A stretch of 56,440 bases of DNA from Selenomonadaceae bacterium (GCA_017554235.1 JAFZIV010000051.1:1-56440); one strand, 5' to 3'. Shown: positions 33,399 to 43,627, numbered from the stretch's first letter. Translations and numbers: made by a program. Notes: generated from the letters alone by a model not told the origin.

Positions 33399-35990
33399 TC
33401 AACTTCTAAGTTCAGCCGCAAAAGTTTTTTCGATTGTCGATAAAATATTTTTAAATGCGGTGTCAGCTTCCTCGTCTTTCAGTGTGCGTTCATTGGATTG
33501 AAATTTAATCGTAAATGCCAAACTCTTTTTATCGGCGGAAATTCTGTCGCCCTTGTAAACATCAAACAGCGTAACTTCGTTGAAAAATTTTCCTGCAGAT
33601 TTCGCGATAACTTTTTCAACTTCGCCCGCCTCAACATCATTGTCAACCAAAATTGCCAAGTCACGAGTAATGGCAGGATATTTCGGCAAGATTTCAAAAC
33701 TAAACTTTTTCGCGGCGCATTTCATCAAAGTTGCAATATCACATTCAAAGGCGTAAATTTTTTTATTAATGCCGAGCGATTCGGTAACGGAAGGATGAAT
33801 TTCACCGACCGTCGCCAAAATTTCGCGTCCCTTCTTAAATACAGCCGTCTTGCCGGGATGCATGGCGTAATGTTCGCCAACTTCAACCGTGTAGCGTTCA
33901 ATCGACAATTCCGCAAAAAGTTCCTCGACAATGCCTTTCACGTCGTAGAAGTCAATATCCGCAGAATTTTGCGACCAACCTTTAGGTTCACGGCGTCCCA
34001 TTAAAATTCCTGCCAACTTTTGAACTTCGTCGGGCAATTCTGTTACGGGCAAACCTTTAGGGAAAAATACCGGCGCAACTTCAAACAGGCGAATATCTTC
34101 ATTTTTACGGCTGAAATTTCTTGCGGCGTTTTCAAGTACCGAACACAAAAGATTTGTCCTAAGTAACGGTGCTTCGTCCGTCAAAGGATTCATAATCGGC
34201 ACTGCGCGGCGTAATTCGCTGTCTTTAGGAATTTGCAACTTGTCAAACATTTCTTCGCTTGTAAAGACAAATGAAGTAATTTCGTCCATACCCAAACCAG
34301 TCAAAGTAAATTTAATTTTGTCGACAAAATTTTGGAAATCAGATTGTCTGCCTTGCAGTTGACCTTTAGGCAACGTCGCAGGAATTTTATCATAGCCGTA
34401 AATCCTCGCAACTTCCTCCGACAAATCGTCCATTAATCTAACGTCATTGCGCCAATCAGGGACAATCGCTTCATACGTCGTAGAAATAGCAGGTACTCCG
34501 CGTTTCATCAATTCGCCGACAGTCGAGCCAATATTTTTAACAAAATCGTCAACGCTTGCATTTTGAGAAAGTTCCTTAGCAGCTTTGCCAAGATGTTTTG
34601 CGGCAAAAGAAATTTTATCAATCACAGAATCAGGCTCAACTTGCGCGGCATCAGCGTCATTAATCTCAAAGCCAAGCGACTTCAAAATTTTTAAAATATC
34701 CTCTTCGGAAATGTCCGTACCAAGTCTTTTGTTAATCTGTTCAGCAGTGAATTGAACTTTAACTTGACTTTTCGGCGCGGGGTAAACGTCAACAATTCCA
34801 CTGCAAACTTTGCACGCACCCATTTCTTGAAGTAACTGCGCGGCACGATTTAAAGCGGCAATGGTATTATTTTCATTGGTACCGCGTTCAAATCTTCCCG
34901 ACGCTTCCGAATGAAGACCGACTGCGCGACTTGTACGACGAATTGATGCAGGATTAAAAGCCGCCGCCTCAAGCACAACCGTTTTAGTTTTTTCTGTAAT
35001 TTCAGTTTCAAGACCGCCCATAACTCCGGCAAGTCCAGCCGCTTTTTCCGCGTCAGCAATTACAAGTTCATCGCCTTTAGCAAGCCTGTTTGAATCGTCG
35101 AGCGTATGAAGTTGTTCGCCTGCAACTGCGCGGCGTGCGTTCAAAACTTTTCCGACAACTTCATCGTAGTCATAAGCGTGCATAGGTTGACCGAGTTCAA
35201 CCATAACAAAATTTGTAACGTCAACAACATTGTTAATTGCACGAATCCCCGCACCTTCAAGACGTTTCTGCATCCAATCGGGCGACGGGAAAAGTTTAAC
35301 GTCTGTCAAAACTCTTGATGAAAAACGTTGGCACAAATCCGGCGCGTCAATTTTAATTTCGATTAAGTCAGCGGCATTTTGATCCGCGTCTTCGTTGACT
35401 TCGATTGCAGGAAATTTCGGCGTTTCGTTCAAAAGTACAGCGGCTTCACGAACTAAACCGTAGACGCTGAAACAATCGCCGCGATTAGCTGTCAGTTCAA
35501 ACTCTAAAATTGCGTCGTCAAGTCCCAAAACTTTTGCGGCAGGAACTCCTACAGGCGTATCGTCCGGCAAAATATAAATCCCGTTTACATAATCTTCGGG
35601 AGCAACTTCAATTTTCAATTCGTCCGAAGAACAAAGCATACCGTTTGATACAACGCCGCGCAGTTTACCTTTAGAAATTTTTTGACCGTTGGGTAAATGT
35701 GCGCCGACAAGTGCAACGGGGACAACTTGACCGACTTCAACGTTAGGTGCGCCCGTCACAATCTGAATTAAATCTTTTTCGCCAACGTCCATTTGACAAA
35801 CTAAAAGATGATCTGAATCGGGATGTTTCGTAAGCTCCACAATTTTTCCCGTTACAACTTTTTCAAGCCCTTCACCTGCGCGGACAACATTTTCGACGGG
35901 TATTCCAGCCATTGTGAATTTTTCCGCCAACTCGTCCGCCGCGCAGTCTATGTTAAGGTAGTCTTTCAACCAACTTATTGATACTTGCAT
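33399..35990 (-). CDS. pheT: Phenylalanine-tRNA ligase beta subunit, with an insertion
   Basis: 863 aa, about 60 longer than usual. In order: tRNA-binding domain (VGEKDLIQIVTGAPNVEVGQVV), B3/B4 editing domain (ELTANRGDCFSVYGLVREAA), B5 (RRTSRAVGLHSEASGRFERG just before it), catalytic-like core (EEVARIYGYDKIPATLP) and the FDX-ACB end (YPAITRDLAILVD). Between SLGFEI and VPDWRNDV, roughly bases 34485-34640, is an extra segment of about 50 residues that is helical and Lys/Ala-rich. It follows pheS after 30 nt. Confidence 0.95.
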   Translation of the reverse strand: MQVSISWLKDYLNIDCAADELAEKFTMAGIPVENVVRAGEGLEKVVTGKIVELTKHPDSDHLLVCQMDVGEKDLIQIVTGAPNVEVGQVVPVALVGAHLPNGQKISKGKLRGVVSNGMLCSSDELKIEVAPEDYVNGIYILPDDTPVGVPAAKVLGLDDAILEFELTANRGDCFSVYGLVREAAVLLNETPKFPAIEVNEDADQNAADLIEIKIDAPDLCQRFSSRVLTDVKLFPSPDWMQKRLEGAGIRAINNVVDVTNFVMVELGQPMHAYDYDEVVGKVLNARRAVAGEQLHTLDDSNRLAKGDELVIADAEKAAGLAGVMGGLETEITEKTKTVVLEAAAFNPASIRRTSRAVGLHSEASGRFERGTNENNTIAALNRAAQLLQEMGACKVCSGIVDVYPAPKSQVKVQFTAEQINKRLGTDISEEDILKILKSLGFEINDADAAQVEPDSVIDKISFAAKHLGKAAKELSQNASVDDFVKNIGSTVGELMKRGVPAISTTYEAIVPDWRNDVRLMDDLSEEVARIYGYDKIPATLPKGQLQGRQSDFQNFVDKIKFTLTGLGMDEITSFVFTSEEMFDKLQIPKDSELRRAVPIMNPLTDEAPLLRTNLLCSVLENAARNFSRKNEDIRLFEVAPVFFPKGLPVTELPDEVQKLAGILMGRREPKGWSQNSADIDFYDVKGIVEELFAELSIERYTVEVGEHYAMHPGKTAVFKKGREILATVGEIHPSVTESLGINKKIYAFECDIATLMKCAAKKFSFEILPKYPAITRDLAILVDNDVEAGEVEKVIAKSAGKFFNEVTLFDVYKGDRISADKKSLAFTIKFQSNERTLKDEEADTAFKNILSTIEKTFAAELRS

Positions 35991-36020
35991 TAATCAATCC
36001 TCCAATATTTTATTCGTTCA

Positions 36021-37055
36021 TTAAAACTGATTCAAAAATCTCACGTCGTTTTCAAAGAAAAGCCGCAAATCGTCAATTCCGTAAGTCAACATAGCAATGC
36101 GTTCAATACCCATACCAAAGGCAAAGCCGCTGACCTTAGACGGATCGTAGCCGCTCATAGCTAAAACGTCGGGATGAACTTCGCCCGCGCCTAAAATTTC
36201 CAGCCAACCGCTACCGTGACAAACTTTGCAATGCTCGTCCTTGCCGTGACACATCATGCAAGAAACGTCAACTTCTGTACTCGGCTCTGTAAACGGGAAA
36301 AAGCTTGGACGTAATCTAATCTGCGCGGTTTCACCAAAAATTTTCTTGCAGAAGAAATCTAAAGTCCCTTTCAAGTCTGCAAAAGTAATACCTTCGTCAA
36401 TCACAAGCCCTTCAATCTGCGTAAACATTGGTGAATGCGACGCGTCATAATCATCACGACGGTAAACACGACCGGGTGCAATCATACGAATCGGCGCATT
36501 GGCATTATTTTTTTGCATTGTCCGCGCTTGTACCGGCGAAGTCTGCGTCCTCATTAAAATTTCTTCGGTAATGTAAAAAGAATCTTGCATATCCCGCGCA
36601 GGGTGATCCTTCGGCAAATTCAAAGCCTCAAAGTTGAAATAATCCGTCTCAACTTCGGGACCTTCCTCAACGGTGTAACCCATATGTATAAAAATTTCCT
36701 TGACACGGTTTAACGTCAAAGTCAACGGGTGCAAATGTCCGCGATAAATTTTTCTTCCCGGTAAAGTTACGTCGATTTTTTCAGACGCCAATTTATTTTG
36801 AAGTTCCTGCGCCTTCAACGCGGCTTTTTTATCGTCAATCAAATTTTTAATTTGCGTGCGAGCGTCATTAATAATTTTTCCGATACGCGGCTTTTCTTCG
36901 GCGGCAAGTTCGCCCATAATTTTTACCAGCGTCGTAAATTCGCCTTTCTTGCCGAGAAATTTTACGCGCACGTCGTCAAGCTCTTTCAAATTCGTAACAG
37001 CAGAATTAATTGCATTTTCTGCCGCCTCAATCAAACTTTTAACTTTATTTTCCAT
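36021..37055 (-). CDS. pheS: Phenylalanine-tRNA ligase alpha subunit
   Basis: 344 aa from ATG 37055 behind AGGAGG; 18 more in-frame codons upstream cross the promoter region and are rejected. An N-terminal coiled coil (residues 1-90) precedes the class II core: [24 protein letters not shown] (motif 2 region), [19 protein letters not shown], and [22 protein letters not shown] (motif 3). No T-box leader is seen. A weak promoter TTGCAA-17-TAAAGT lies on the minus strand at 37109-37081. Confidence 0.97.
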   Translation of the reverse strand: MENKVKSLIEAAENAINSAVTNLKELDDVRVKFLGKKGEFTTLVKIMGELAAEEKPRIGKIINDARTQIKNLIDDKKAALKAQELQNKLASEKIDVTLPGRKIYRGHLHPLTLTLNRVKEIFIHMGYTVEEGPEVETDYFNFEALNLPKDHPARDMQDSFYITEEILMRTQTSPVQARTMQKNNANAPIRMIAPGRVYRRDDYDASHSPMFTQIEGLVIDEGITFADLKGTLDFFCKKIFGETAQIRLRPSFFPFTEPSTEVDVSCMMCHGKDEHCKVCHGSGWLEILGAGEVHPDVLAMSGYDPSKVSGFAFGMGIERIAMLTYGIDDLRLFFENDVRFLNQF

Positions 37056-37112
37056 TAAAAATTTCCTCCTTAATTGTACAACTTTATCACACGCCGCCTT
37101 ATATTGCAAGTT

Positions 37113-37186
37113 TTTAGTAAATAGTCAATAGTGAATAGTAAATAGTTGTCAGTACTATTAACTATTCACTAACCACTATTCACTAA
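37113..37186. repeat. TAGTGAATAGTAAA-type repeat between the flippase and pheS
   Basis: AT-rich heptad units (AATAGTGAATAGTAAATAG) face inverted units (ACTATTCACTAACCACTATT), giving an imperfect hairpin. Same family as 16408-16447. Confidence 0.7.
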
Positions 37187-37187
37187 A

Positions 37188-37212
37188 TAAAAAATCCCGA
37201 CCTAAGTCGAGA
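37188..37212 (-). terminator. Terminator after the flippase gene
   Basis: On the minus strand TCTCGAC pairs with GTCGGGA around TTAG, followed by TTTTTT. Confidence 0.75.
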
Positions 37213-37225
37213 CAATTTAAAATTT

Positions 37226-38866
37226 CTATTGCTTAAAAATTCCCAACCGTTGAAAAAGTTTTACGCCGAATTTCCCGACCATAGGGATACGTTCCATATC
37301 TTCTTTGAGAAGTCCGCCGAGTAGTGCAATAGCTGCAACGTATATGATACAGCCCACGAATACTGCGCCGAATGTTGAAAATACCGCGCTACCTAAATTT
37401 TCAATCGTAAAACCGTAAAATAATTTTACACATACCGCCATTATTGCCGCCGCGCCAATCGTCTTTACGAGTTGTCCAAGTTCAATTTTATAGCCGATAT
37501 ATTTGTAGATGAAATACAAATTAATGAACGCCGCAACGCCCATATCAGCCGCCGTTGCCCAAGCCGCGCCCATTATTCCGAAGGCGGGCATTGCCGTTAA
37601 AGTCCAGTTCAAAACTACTTTTGCAATAGCCGCCAAAATCATATTGACCATTGGGATTGTTGTATGTCCAAGTCCTTGCAATACGCCCGTTGACACTTGA
37701 TGAAGTCCCAACAAAATTATTGACACTGCGGAAATCATTACTGCTGGACCTGCACCCGGCGCGTTGTAAATCAATGATGAAATTGGCGTCGCCAAGAAAA
37801 ATACTATGACGAAGGCTGGGAAACATACAAAGTTGGAAATTCTGACTGCCGCCGCCGTCTGTCGATAAATCCGCGCATTATCATTTAAAGCTCGTGATTC
37901 GGAAATTGCAGGGACGATTGAAACTGCCAATGACGCCGTTAAAATTGTCGCCAAATTGACGAGGGGAACTGCCATGCCGTTTAAGTAGCCGAAAAGTTCC
38001 GTTGCTTGTCTGACAGAATATCCCGCGACTTCCAATCTTTGTGGAACTATCATTAAGTCTAAGTTAGACACGACGGGCAACATTATTGACGCCGCGCTGA
38101 CGGGTAAAGCCAGCTTGAACATACGCTTGATAATTGAAAATGACGATTCTTTTTTTTCCTGCGGTGGGACTTGTAATTCTGCGGCAAAATTTTTTTCTAT
38201 GTCACGATTTAATTTTATGTGGAAGTAGACCAACACGATTAAGCCCGTGACTGCGCCCGCTAATGCTCCTAAGCTTGCACCAGCCGCCGCGTAGTCAAGT
38301 CCCCATGGCAAAAGTAAATCCGCAAGTACAATCATCGTTATGACGCGGAAAATTTGCTCAACAATTTGACTGACTGCCGTCGGTGTCATTCGTTGCCAAC
38401 CTTGCAAATATCCTCTTGACGCCGCTAAAAATGTCACGAAAAAAACTGTAGGCGATAATGCTACAACTGACATATACGCCCGCTCATCACGAATCAGTTG
38501 TAGGTCGATTAACCAACTTGCCGAAAAATATGTCAGCACAGAAAATAGCACGCCAGTCGCGAACATTAACGCCATAGAAATTTTGAATACTCGTTTTGCG
38601 CCTAAAATATCTTTTAGTGCAACGCGTTCGGCGGTGATTATCGAAATGGCTATTGGGATGCCTGCTTGTGAAATTGTTATAGCGAAAAAGTAAATTGGAA
38701 ATGCCATTTGGTAAAGTCCGATACCTTCGCCGCCCAAAATTCTTGATACGAAAATCCAATTCAGTGAACCAATTACTTTGACGACAAAACTTGCTATCGT
38801 CAAAATAAATGTTCCCTTTAAAAATTTTTCGCTCTTCGTTTGGGCTGTCGGTTTTGATTCACTCAA
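37226..38866 (-). CDS. Polysaccharide/lipid flippase of the MOP superfamily (SpoVB/MurJ-like)
   Basis: 546 aa from TTG 38866 behind GGAGG. About 14 hydrophobic segments can be counted. FLKGTFILTIASFVVKVIGSLNWIF and RILGGEGIGLYQMAFP at the N-terminus are typical of SpoVB-like exporters, as is SRGYLQGWQRMTPTA. Such proteins flip lipid-linked sugars (lipid II or O-units) across the inner membrane. It lies next to three GT9 genes, so lipid-linked envelope glycan export is a fair guess. Confidence 0.85.
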   Translation of the reverse strand: MSESKPTAQTKSEKFLKGTFILTIASFVVKVIGSLNWIFVSRILGGEGIGLYQMAFPIYFFAITISQAGIPIAISIITAERVALKDILGAKRVFKISMALMFATGVLFSVLTYFSASWLIDLQLIRDERAYMSVVALSPTVFFVTFLAASRGYLQGWQRMTPTAVSQIVEQIFRVITMIVLADLLLPWGLDYAAAGASLGALAGAVTGLIVLVYFHIKLNRDIEKNFAAELQVPPQEKKESSFSIIKRMFKLALPVSAASIMLPVVSNLDLMIVPQRLEVAGYSVRQATELFGYLNGMAVPLVNLATILTASLAVSIVPAISESRALNDNARIYRQTAAAVRISNFVCFPAFVIVFFLATPISSLIYNAPGAGPAVMISAVSIILLGLHQVSTGVLQGLGHTTIPMVNMILAAIAKVVLNWTLTAMPAFGIMGAAWATAADMGVAAFINLYFIYKYIGYKIELGQLVKTIGAAAIMAVCVKLFYGFTIENLGSAVFSTFGAVFVGCIIYVAAIALLGGLLKEDMERIPMVGKFGVKLFQRLGIFKQ

Positions 38867-38892
38867 AAATTTTCCTCCAGATTAGTTTGTAG

Positions 38893-40233
38893 CTAGCACA
38901 AATAAGTTGTGTCTACAATTTTTTTAGAAATTTTTTCCTTAAGAATGTTAAAGCCTTCAAAAATTTTTTCAGGCGTAATTTGCGCAATACAATGAGATTT
39001 GTCAAGCACTCTGCAACCAAAAGGCGTGTAAGGTTCATTTTTGTCACGTCTACATTCAGGCAAAGCGTGTTCTGGATGAACTACGACGCCCGGCACATTG
39101 TACGGACGGAAAAGTCTTAAACCGTCAGTAAAACTTGCAGGCGGAGAATCAGCTGGAAACGGAAACACTGCAAGGCAAGGACATTTCACTGCCGCCGCAA
39201 CGTGTAACGCTCCCGTATCGTTGCCAATGTATAAATCGCACAAACTTAAAACCGCCGCCGTCTGCCTGTAGCTTACCTTATTTGTCAAGTTAATTACGCG
39301 CTCCGAAAAAAATTTTTCATCAAGATTTTGTTTAAGAATCTGCGCGGACTCACCGTCAGCCTTGCCGCCGCCTAAAATTACAAATGTTGCAGTAGGTTCT
39401 TGATTCGCTATCATCTCGATAACTTTTGCGTACTTTTCTGGCGGATAATGTTTAATCATTCTGTTGCCGCCAAAAACTATCGCGTACAACGGTCGCCGCG
39501 CAGATTTAATCATATCCTGCGCCGTAGAAAAGTCAAGCCCTGTCGTCCAAATTTCTAAGTCACGATTTTCAATAGGTGCATGAAGCCCGCCTTCCAATAG
39601 AGAAAAGCAACCGTCGACGATATGATTTCCGTAATTGTACATAGGTAGAAGAGTTTGCGCAAAATTCATCCCGTAACGCAGAGGTAAATTACAGTGACAC
39701 GGGAAAGTTTCTTCGCCCTCTTTGAAAAAATGCGATATGCGATTCTGCGCACCGCTCATATACATAAAAGCCGCCGTTATCGGATTGTGGACGAAAGCGT
39801 AACACAAATGATAGCGTCGCGTCAAAAATTTTGGTGCAAATTTCGCGTACCACTGCAAGCCGCTTAAAAAGTCTAAAGGATTATACTGTTGTTCATTCAA
39901 AACAATTTCGTCGACGTATGGACAAAATTCAGCCATATTTGCGGCAACCATTCCCACAACCAACGTAATATGTGCGCCGGGATAAAGTCTTCGTAATTCG
40001 CGAATCGTCCCTGACTGCAACACAAAATCTCCAACGCCGGCGTCGTGAACTATCATCACATTAATTTTATCACCGGCACGCGGAGGTTTACGGTAACCTG
40101 CCTCAATAAATTTTGGCTCAATCGAATTTATAAAATCTTGTAAATTAAAAGTTCTGGTCTCTTCAACTTTTGCAACGGAACTTCTCAACGCTTCTGTAAC
40201 AAGTTTAATATCAGATTGATTAACTTCTTCCAA
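38893..40233 (-). CDS. GT9-family glycosyltransferase, paralogue 1
   Basis: 446 aa from TTG 40233, 6 nt after GAGGGA. NVMIVHDAGVGDFVLQSGTIRELRRLYPGAHITLVVG is the first Rossmann block and DLYIGNDTGALHVAAAVKCPCL the nucleotide-sugar block of heptosyltransferase-like enzymes. It is longer than classical WaaC/WaaF by an N-terminal helical region of about 60 residues and a C-terminal part ending in a CRRD...GCRVLDKSHCI Cys cluster. It is one of three tandem paralogues of nearly equal length. The sugar transferred is unknown. Confidence 0.85.
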   Translation of the reverse strand: MEEVNQSDIKLVTEALRSSVAKVEETRTFNLQDFINSIEPKFIEAGYRKPPRAGDKINVMIVHDAGVGDFVLQSGTIRELRRLYPGAHITLVVGMVAANMAEFCPYVDEIVLNEQQYNPLDFLSGLQWYAKFAPKFLTRRYHLCYAFVHNPITAAFMYMSGAQNRISHFFKEGEETFPCHCNLPLRYGMNFAQTLLPMYNYGNHIVDGCFSLLEGGLHAPIENRDLEIWTTGLDFSTAQDMIKSARRPLYAIVFGGNRMIKHYPPEKYAKVIEMIANQEPTATFVILGGGKADGESAQILKQNLDEKFFSERVINLTNKVSYRQTAAVLSLCDLYIGNDTGALHVAAAVKCPCLAVFPFPADSPPASFTDGLRLFRPYNVPGVVVHPEHALPECRRDKNEPYTPFGCRVLDKSHCIAQITPEKIFEGFNILKEKISKKIVDTTYLC

Positions 40234-40265
40234 TTTAATCTCCCTCAAAATATCTAAAAAAATTC

Positions 40266-41576
40266 TTAGTTAATGTAAAGCGGCGTGTTAATTTTATCGG
40301 CAATGCGCACTTTCAAGAGATGATAACCGTGATATAAAGTTTCCGGCTCAATCTGCGTAATGCAATGCGGCTTATTTACGCGACAACCCATAGAATCATA
40401 AGGCTTTGTAACTTTGCAACCGTCAAGCGCATATTTCGGCTGTGCTACTACGCTCGGCACATGATAAGGGCAAAAATATCTGACTGAATCAAATTTTCTG
40501 TGCGGCAAATTCTCCGCAAAACAATTCGGTGTAAGTACTGGACATTTCACCGCCGCCGCTACGTGCATAGCTCCCGTATCGTTGCCTATGTACATATCGC
40601 ACAAACTTAAAATCGCCGCTAACTGTCGAAAATTAATTTTGTTTGTAAAGTCAATCACGTGTTTGTTAAAAATTTTTTCGCCTAAGGTCTGCTTGAAAAT
40701 CTGCGCGGATTTTAAATCATCATTACCGCCGCCCAAAATTACAAAAGTTGCCGTCGGTTCATCAATCAAAATTTTTTCTGCAAGCTTAGCGTATTTCTTA
40801 GGCGGATAATGTTTCATAAATTCGACGCCGCCCATTGCAACCGCGTAAATCGGTCGTGAATATTTTTCTAAAAAATTTTGTGCCGCCGTCAAGTCAAGTG
40901 CAGTGTACCAAACTTCCAATTCACGATTATCAACGGGAGCTTTTAACGCAGAATCAATCATTGATAGAAAGCCGTCAACCATATGCTCGCCATTGTACGC
41001 AAACATTGATACAAAGTCTGTAGCAAAAAAATCAAGCGACTTCAACATAGCATTATTTTTCGACATAAAGCATAAATCGTCAATCTCTTTGACCGGCGGA
41101 GCAATTCTGATTCTCGCGCCGCTCATATACATCAAAAACGGCGTCCAAGCACGATGAATAAAAGCGTAACAAATATCTTGACGACAACGCAAAAGTTTTT
41201 GTGCCATTTCCGCGCAGGTTTTATACATACTTGTAAAATCTTTGCCAAATTCTTTTAGCGAAATAACTTCGTCGACGTAGGGGCAATGTTCCGCCAAATT
41301 TACCGAGCCGATGTTGACGACAAGAGTAATATTTGCGGCAGGATACAGACGACGTATTTCACGAATTGCGCCGGACTGCAAGACAAAATCTCCAATTCCC
41401 GCGTCATGAATAATCAGCACATTTAGCTTTTCGCCAATCTTCGGCGGAGTACGATAACCCGCCGATGAAAATTTTTCCTCCATAAAATTTATAAAATCTT
41501 TAACGTCAAAATTTTTCGCTTTAATAAATTTTTCCGCATACTTATTTAGCGCGTTGATAATTTGTTTGTCATTCAA
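40266..41576 (-). CDS. GT9-family glycosyltransferase, paralogue 2
   Basis: 436 aa from TTG 41576, 8 nt after AAGGAG; the longer frame to 41630 overlaps the preceding gene and that site. VLIIHDAGIGDFVLQSGAIREIRRLYPAANITLVV and MYIGNDTGAMHVAAAVKCPVL repeat the motifs of paralogues 1 and 3, as does the C-terminal YDSMGCRVNKPHCITQIEPE. It begins 17 nt after paralogue 3. Confidence 0.85.
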   Translation of the reverse strand: MNDKQIINALNKYAEKFIKAKNFDVKDFINFMEEKFSSAGYRTPPKIGEKLNVLIIHDAGIGDFVLQSGAIREIRRLYPAANITLVVNIGSVNLAEHCPYVDEVISLKEFGKDFTSMYKTCAEMAQKLLRCRQDICYAFIHRAWTPFLMYMSGARIRIAPPVKEIDDLCFMSKNNAMLKSLDFFATDFVSMFAYNGEHMVDGFLSMIDSALKAPVDNRELEVWYTALDLTAAQNFLEKYSRPIYAVAMGGVEFMKHYPPKKYAKLAEKILIDEPTATFVILGGGNDDLKSAQIFKQTLGEKIFNKHVIDFTNKINFRQLAAILSLCDMYIGNDTGAMHVAAAVKCPVLTPNCFAENLPHRKFDSVRYFCPYHVPSVVAQPKYALDGCKVTKPYDSMGCRVNKPHCITQIEPETLYHGYHLLKVRIADKINTPLYIN

Positions 41577-41592
41577 AATTTTTTCTCCTTGA

Positions 41593-42951
41593 TTAACTGA
41601 TGTAAATCGGCGTAATATTTTTTTCCGCAATTCTTTCTTTCAAAATTTTGTAGCCTTCAAAAACTTTTTCAACTTCAATATGCAGAATACAATGCGGCTT
41701 ATGTGACCTGCAACCGTATTGTATATAAGGCTGATTAACGGCGCAAGAGTCCATTGCGTGGGAAGGTTGAATCGTCACGCTCGGCACATGGTACGGGCTG
41801 AAAAATCTTACGTAATCTGCGCGGTTAATCGGTAAATCAGCCGGAAAACAATTCGGACAGAGTACAGGACATTTCGCCGCCGCCGCAACGTGCATTATCC
41901 CAGTATCGTTGCCTATGTACATATCGCACAAACTTAAAATCGCCGCGCTTAATCGGTAGTTCGTCTTATTCGTCAAATTAATCACGTGTTTGTTAAAAAT
42001 TTTTTCGTCAAGATTCTGTTTGAAAATCTGCGCGGATTCACTGTCAGCTTTACCGCCGCCCAAAATTACAAATGTCGCTTCAGGGTCTTCAAGTAAAATT
42101 TTTTCAACAAGTTTAGCATAAAGTTCAGGCGGATAATGTTTTCGTTTTTCTCTGCCACCCATACCCAATGCGTAAATCGGTCGCCGCGCAGGTTCAAGAA
42201 GATTTTTTGCGTTGGACATATCTAAAGGATTATACCAAAGTTCCAATTCTCGATTTGCAACGGGAGCGCGTAAGGCATGGTCGACAAATGAAAAATGTGT
42301 ATCGACAACGTGTCCGCCGTAAGTGTACATTGATAAAAGTTTCGTCGAAAAACTTTCCAACGTCGATTTAAGCATAGCATTGCTGTCGAAGGCGTCGCGA
42401 TTTTTATTTGCGTCGTAACCCAATACAAAAGTTGTAAGTACTTCTTCAGGCAAATGCGCAATTCTAATCTTTGCGCCGCTCATATACGTTAAAAGCGCAG
42501 TGTTGGGACGGTGTACGAAGGCGTAACAAATATGATAGTGACGGGGCAAAAGTTTTTTCGCAACAGAAAGATTCCACTCGTAAAGCTCATTAAAGGCGAT
42601 TGGATTATAATGTTGTTCATTGAGAATAATTTCATCGACGTGCGGACAATGTTCAGCTAGCGGGAGTGAACCGGCATTAACCATCAGCGTAATATGTGCG
42701 GCAGGGTAAAGGCGGCGAAATTCGCGAATAGCTCCCGACTGCAACACAAAATCTCCTATAGCCGCGTCGTGAATTATCAGCACGTTTAACTTTTCGCCAA
42801 TTTTCGGAGGTTTGCGATAACCCGCCGCTTTAAATTTCGGCTCGGCAAAATCTTTTATCTCGTCCACTATAAATTGTCGCGTCTTTATCAGATGTTGAAG
42901 ATATTTATTAAATGCGCCAGTAATGACCTTAAGCTTTTCGGTTTCCTCCAA
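41593..42951 (-). CDS. GT9-family glycosyltransferase, paralogue 3
   Basis: 452 aa from TTG 42951, 9 nt after GGAGGG. It shares the same layout: VLIIHDAAIGDFVLQSGAIREFRRLYPAAHITLMV, IYALGMGGREKRKHYPPELYAKLVEK, MYIGNDTGIMHVAAAAKCPVL and a Cys-containing end (YGCRSHKPHCILHIE). The three genes read one way with short gaps and look like successive duplications that have since diverged. First of the trio after the HD gene. Confidence 0.85.
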   Translation of the reverse strand: MEETEKLKVITGAFNKYLQHLIKTRQFIVDEIKDFAEPKFKAAGYRKPPKIGEKLNVLIIHDAAIGDFVLQSGAIREFRRLYPAAHITLMVNAGSLPLAEHCPHVDEIILNEQHYNPIAFNELYEWNLSVAKKLLPRHYHICYAFVHRPNTALLTYMSGAKIRIAHLPEEVLTTFVLGYDANKNRDAFDSNAMLKSTLESFSTKLLSMYTYGGHVVDTHFSFVDHALRAPVANRELELWYNPLDMSNAKNLLEPARRPIYALGMGGREKRKHYPPELYAKLVEKILLEDPEATFVILGGGKADSESAQIFKQNLDEKIFNKHVINLTNKTNYRLSAAILSLCDMYIGNDTGIMHVAAAAKCPVLCPNCFPADLPINRADYVRFFSPYHVPSVTIQPSHAMDSCAVNQPYIQYGCRSHKPHCILHIEVEKVFEGYKILKERIAEKNITPIYIS

Positions 42952-42978
42952 AAAATTTTCCCTCCACTAATTTTAAAA

Positions 42979-43548
42979 TCATTTTTCAATTACTCGACTG
43001 CTCCAAATATCAGCGTGTTGAAGGAGTAAAGTTAATTTTTCTTCGTGCATTGCCACACTGCGATTATCTTCAACGTATTGCCCGTCGTGATAAATTATCG
43101 CTTGAACTTCTTCTTCCGTCAAATGAATACGTCCGCCGATTAAATACAAACTTCTTACAGGCACGCTCAAATAAACTAAATCGCTGTTGAATTTATATGG
43201 CGGGAACGGTGTCATTCCAAGTTGTTTTTGTTTGTCGGACGGTTCAACCTTAATATACTGCGGTTTATTAGGTACGCCTGCTTTTCCCAAATCGTGGAGA
43301 AGTGCAACGATTACGCAACTTTCATCAGAAATTTCAGGAGCGAGAGTTGCTTTCAACTTCAACAAAGTTTCTGCAACGTTTACGCTGTGTTCCAAAAGCC
43401 CGCCTTCTCTACAGAGATGATATTTCGTTGACGCGGGAGCAGTTAAGTAGGCAGTTTCTTTTTCAACAAAATTCATTAAAGCTAAAAATTCTTCTCGACG
43501 ATTGACAACTTTATATTTCAAACTTTCGTAGCGTTCCATTAAATTCAT
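42979..43548 (-). CDS. HD-domain phosphohydrolase
   Basis: 189 aa. The metal motifs are GGLLEHSVNVAE (His) and IVALLHDLGKAG (HD), with a further YHDGQYV and LLLQHADIWS. HD proteins of this size hydrolyse phosphomono- or diesters, often nucleotides; the substrate is unknown. GAGGTGA precedes ATG 43548. It lies first in the run toward the GT9 trio. Confidence 0.82.
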   Translation of the reverse strand: MNLMERYESLKYKVVNRREEFLALMNFVEKETAYLTAPASTKYHLCREGGLLEHSVNVAETLLKLKATLAPEISDESCVIVALLHDLGKAGVPNKPQYIKVEPSDKQKQLGMTPFPPYKFNSDLVYLSVPVRSLYLIGGRIHLTEEEVQAIIYHDGQYVEDNRSVAMHEEKLTLLLQHADIWSSRVIEK

Positions 43549-43562
43549 TTTCTCACCTCGTT

Positions 43563-43627
43563 TAGTGGTCAGTGGTCAGTGGTCAGAATTTTTTTCCCTT
43601 TTCACTGATCACTGATCACTGATTACT
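43563..43627. repeat. CAGTGGTCAGTGATC-type repeat upstream of the HD gene
   Basis: Three AGTGGTC units, a T-rich spacer, then inverted CACTGATCACTGATC units; imperfect hairpin related to 28186-28257. It lies just upstream of the HD gene's ribosome binding site. Confidence 0.75.

Noticed and set aside
37056..37225. T-box or attenuator leader for pheST
   Set aside because: The gap holds the flippase terminator and an AT-rich repeat; no T-box consensus or tandem Phe codons were seen.
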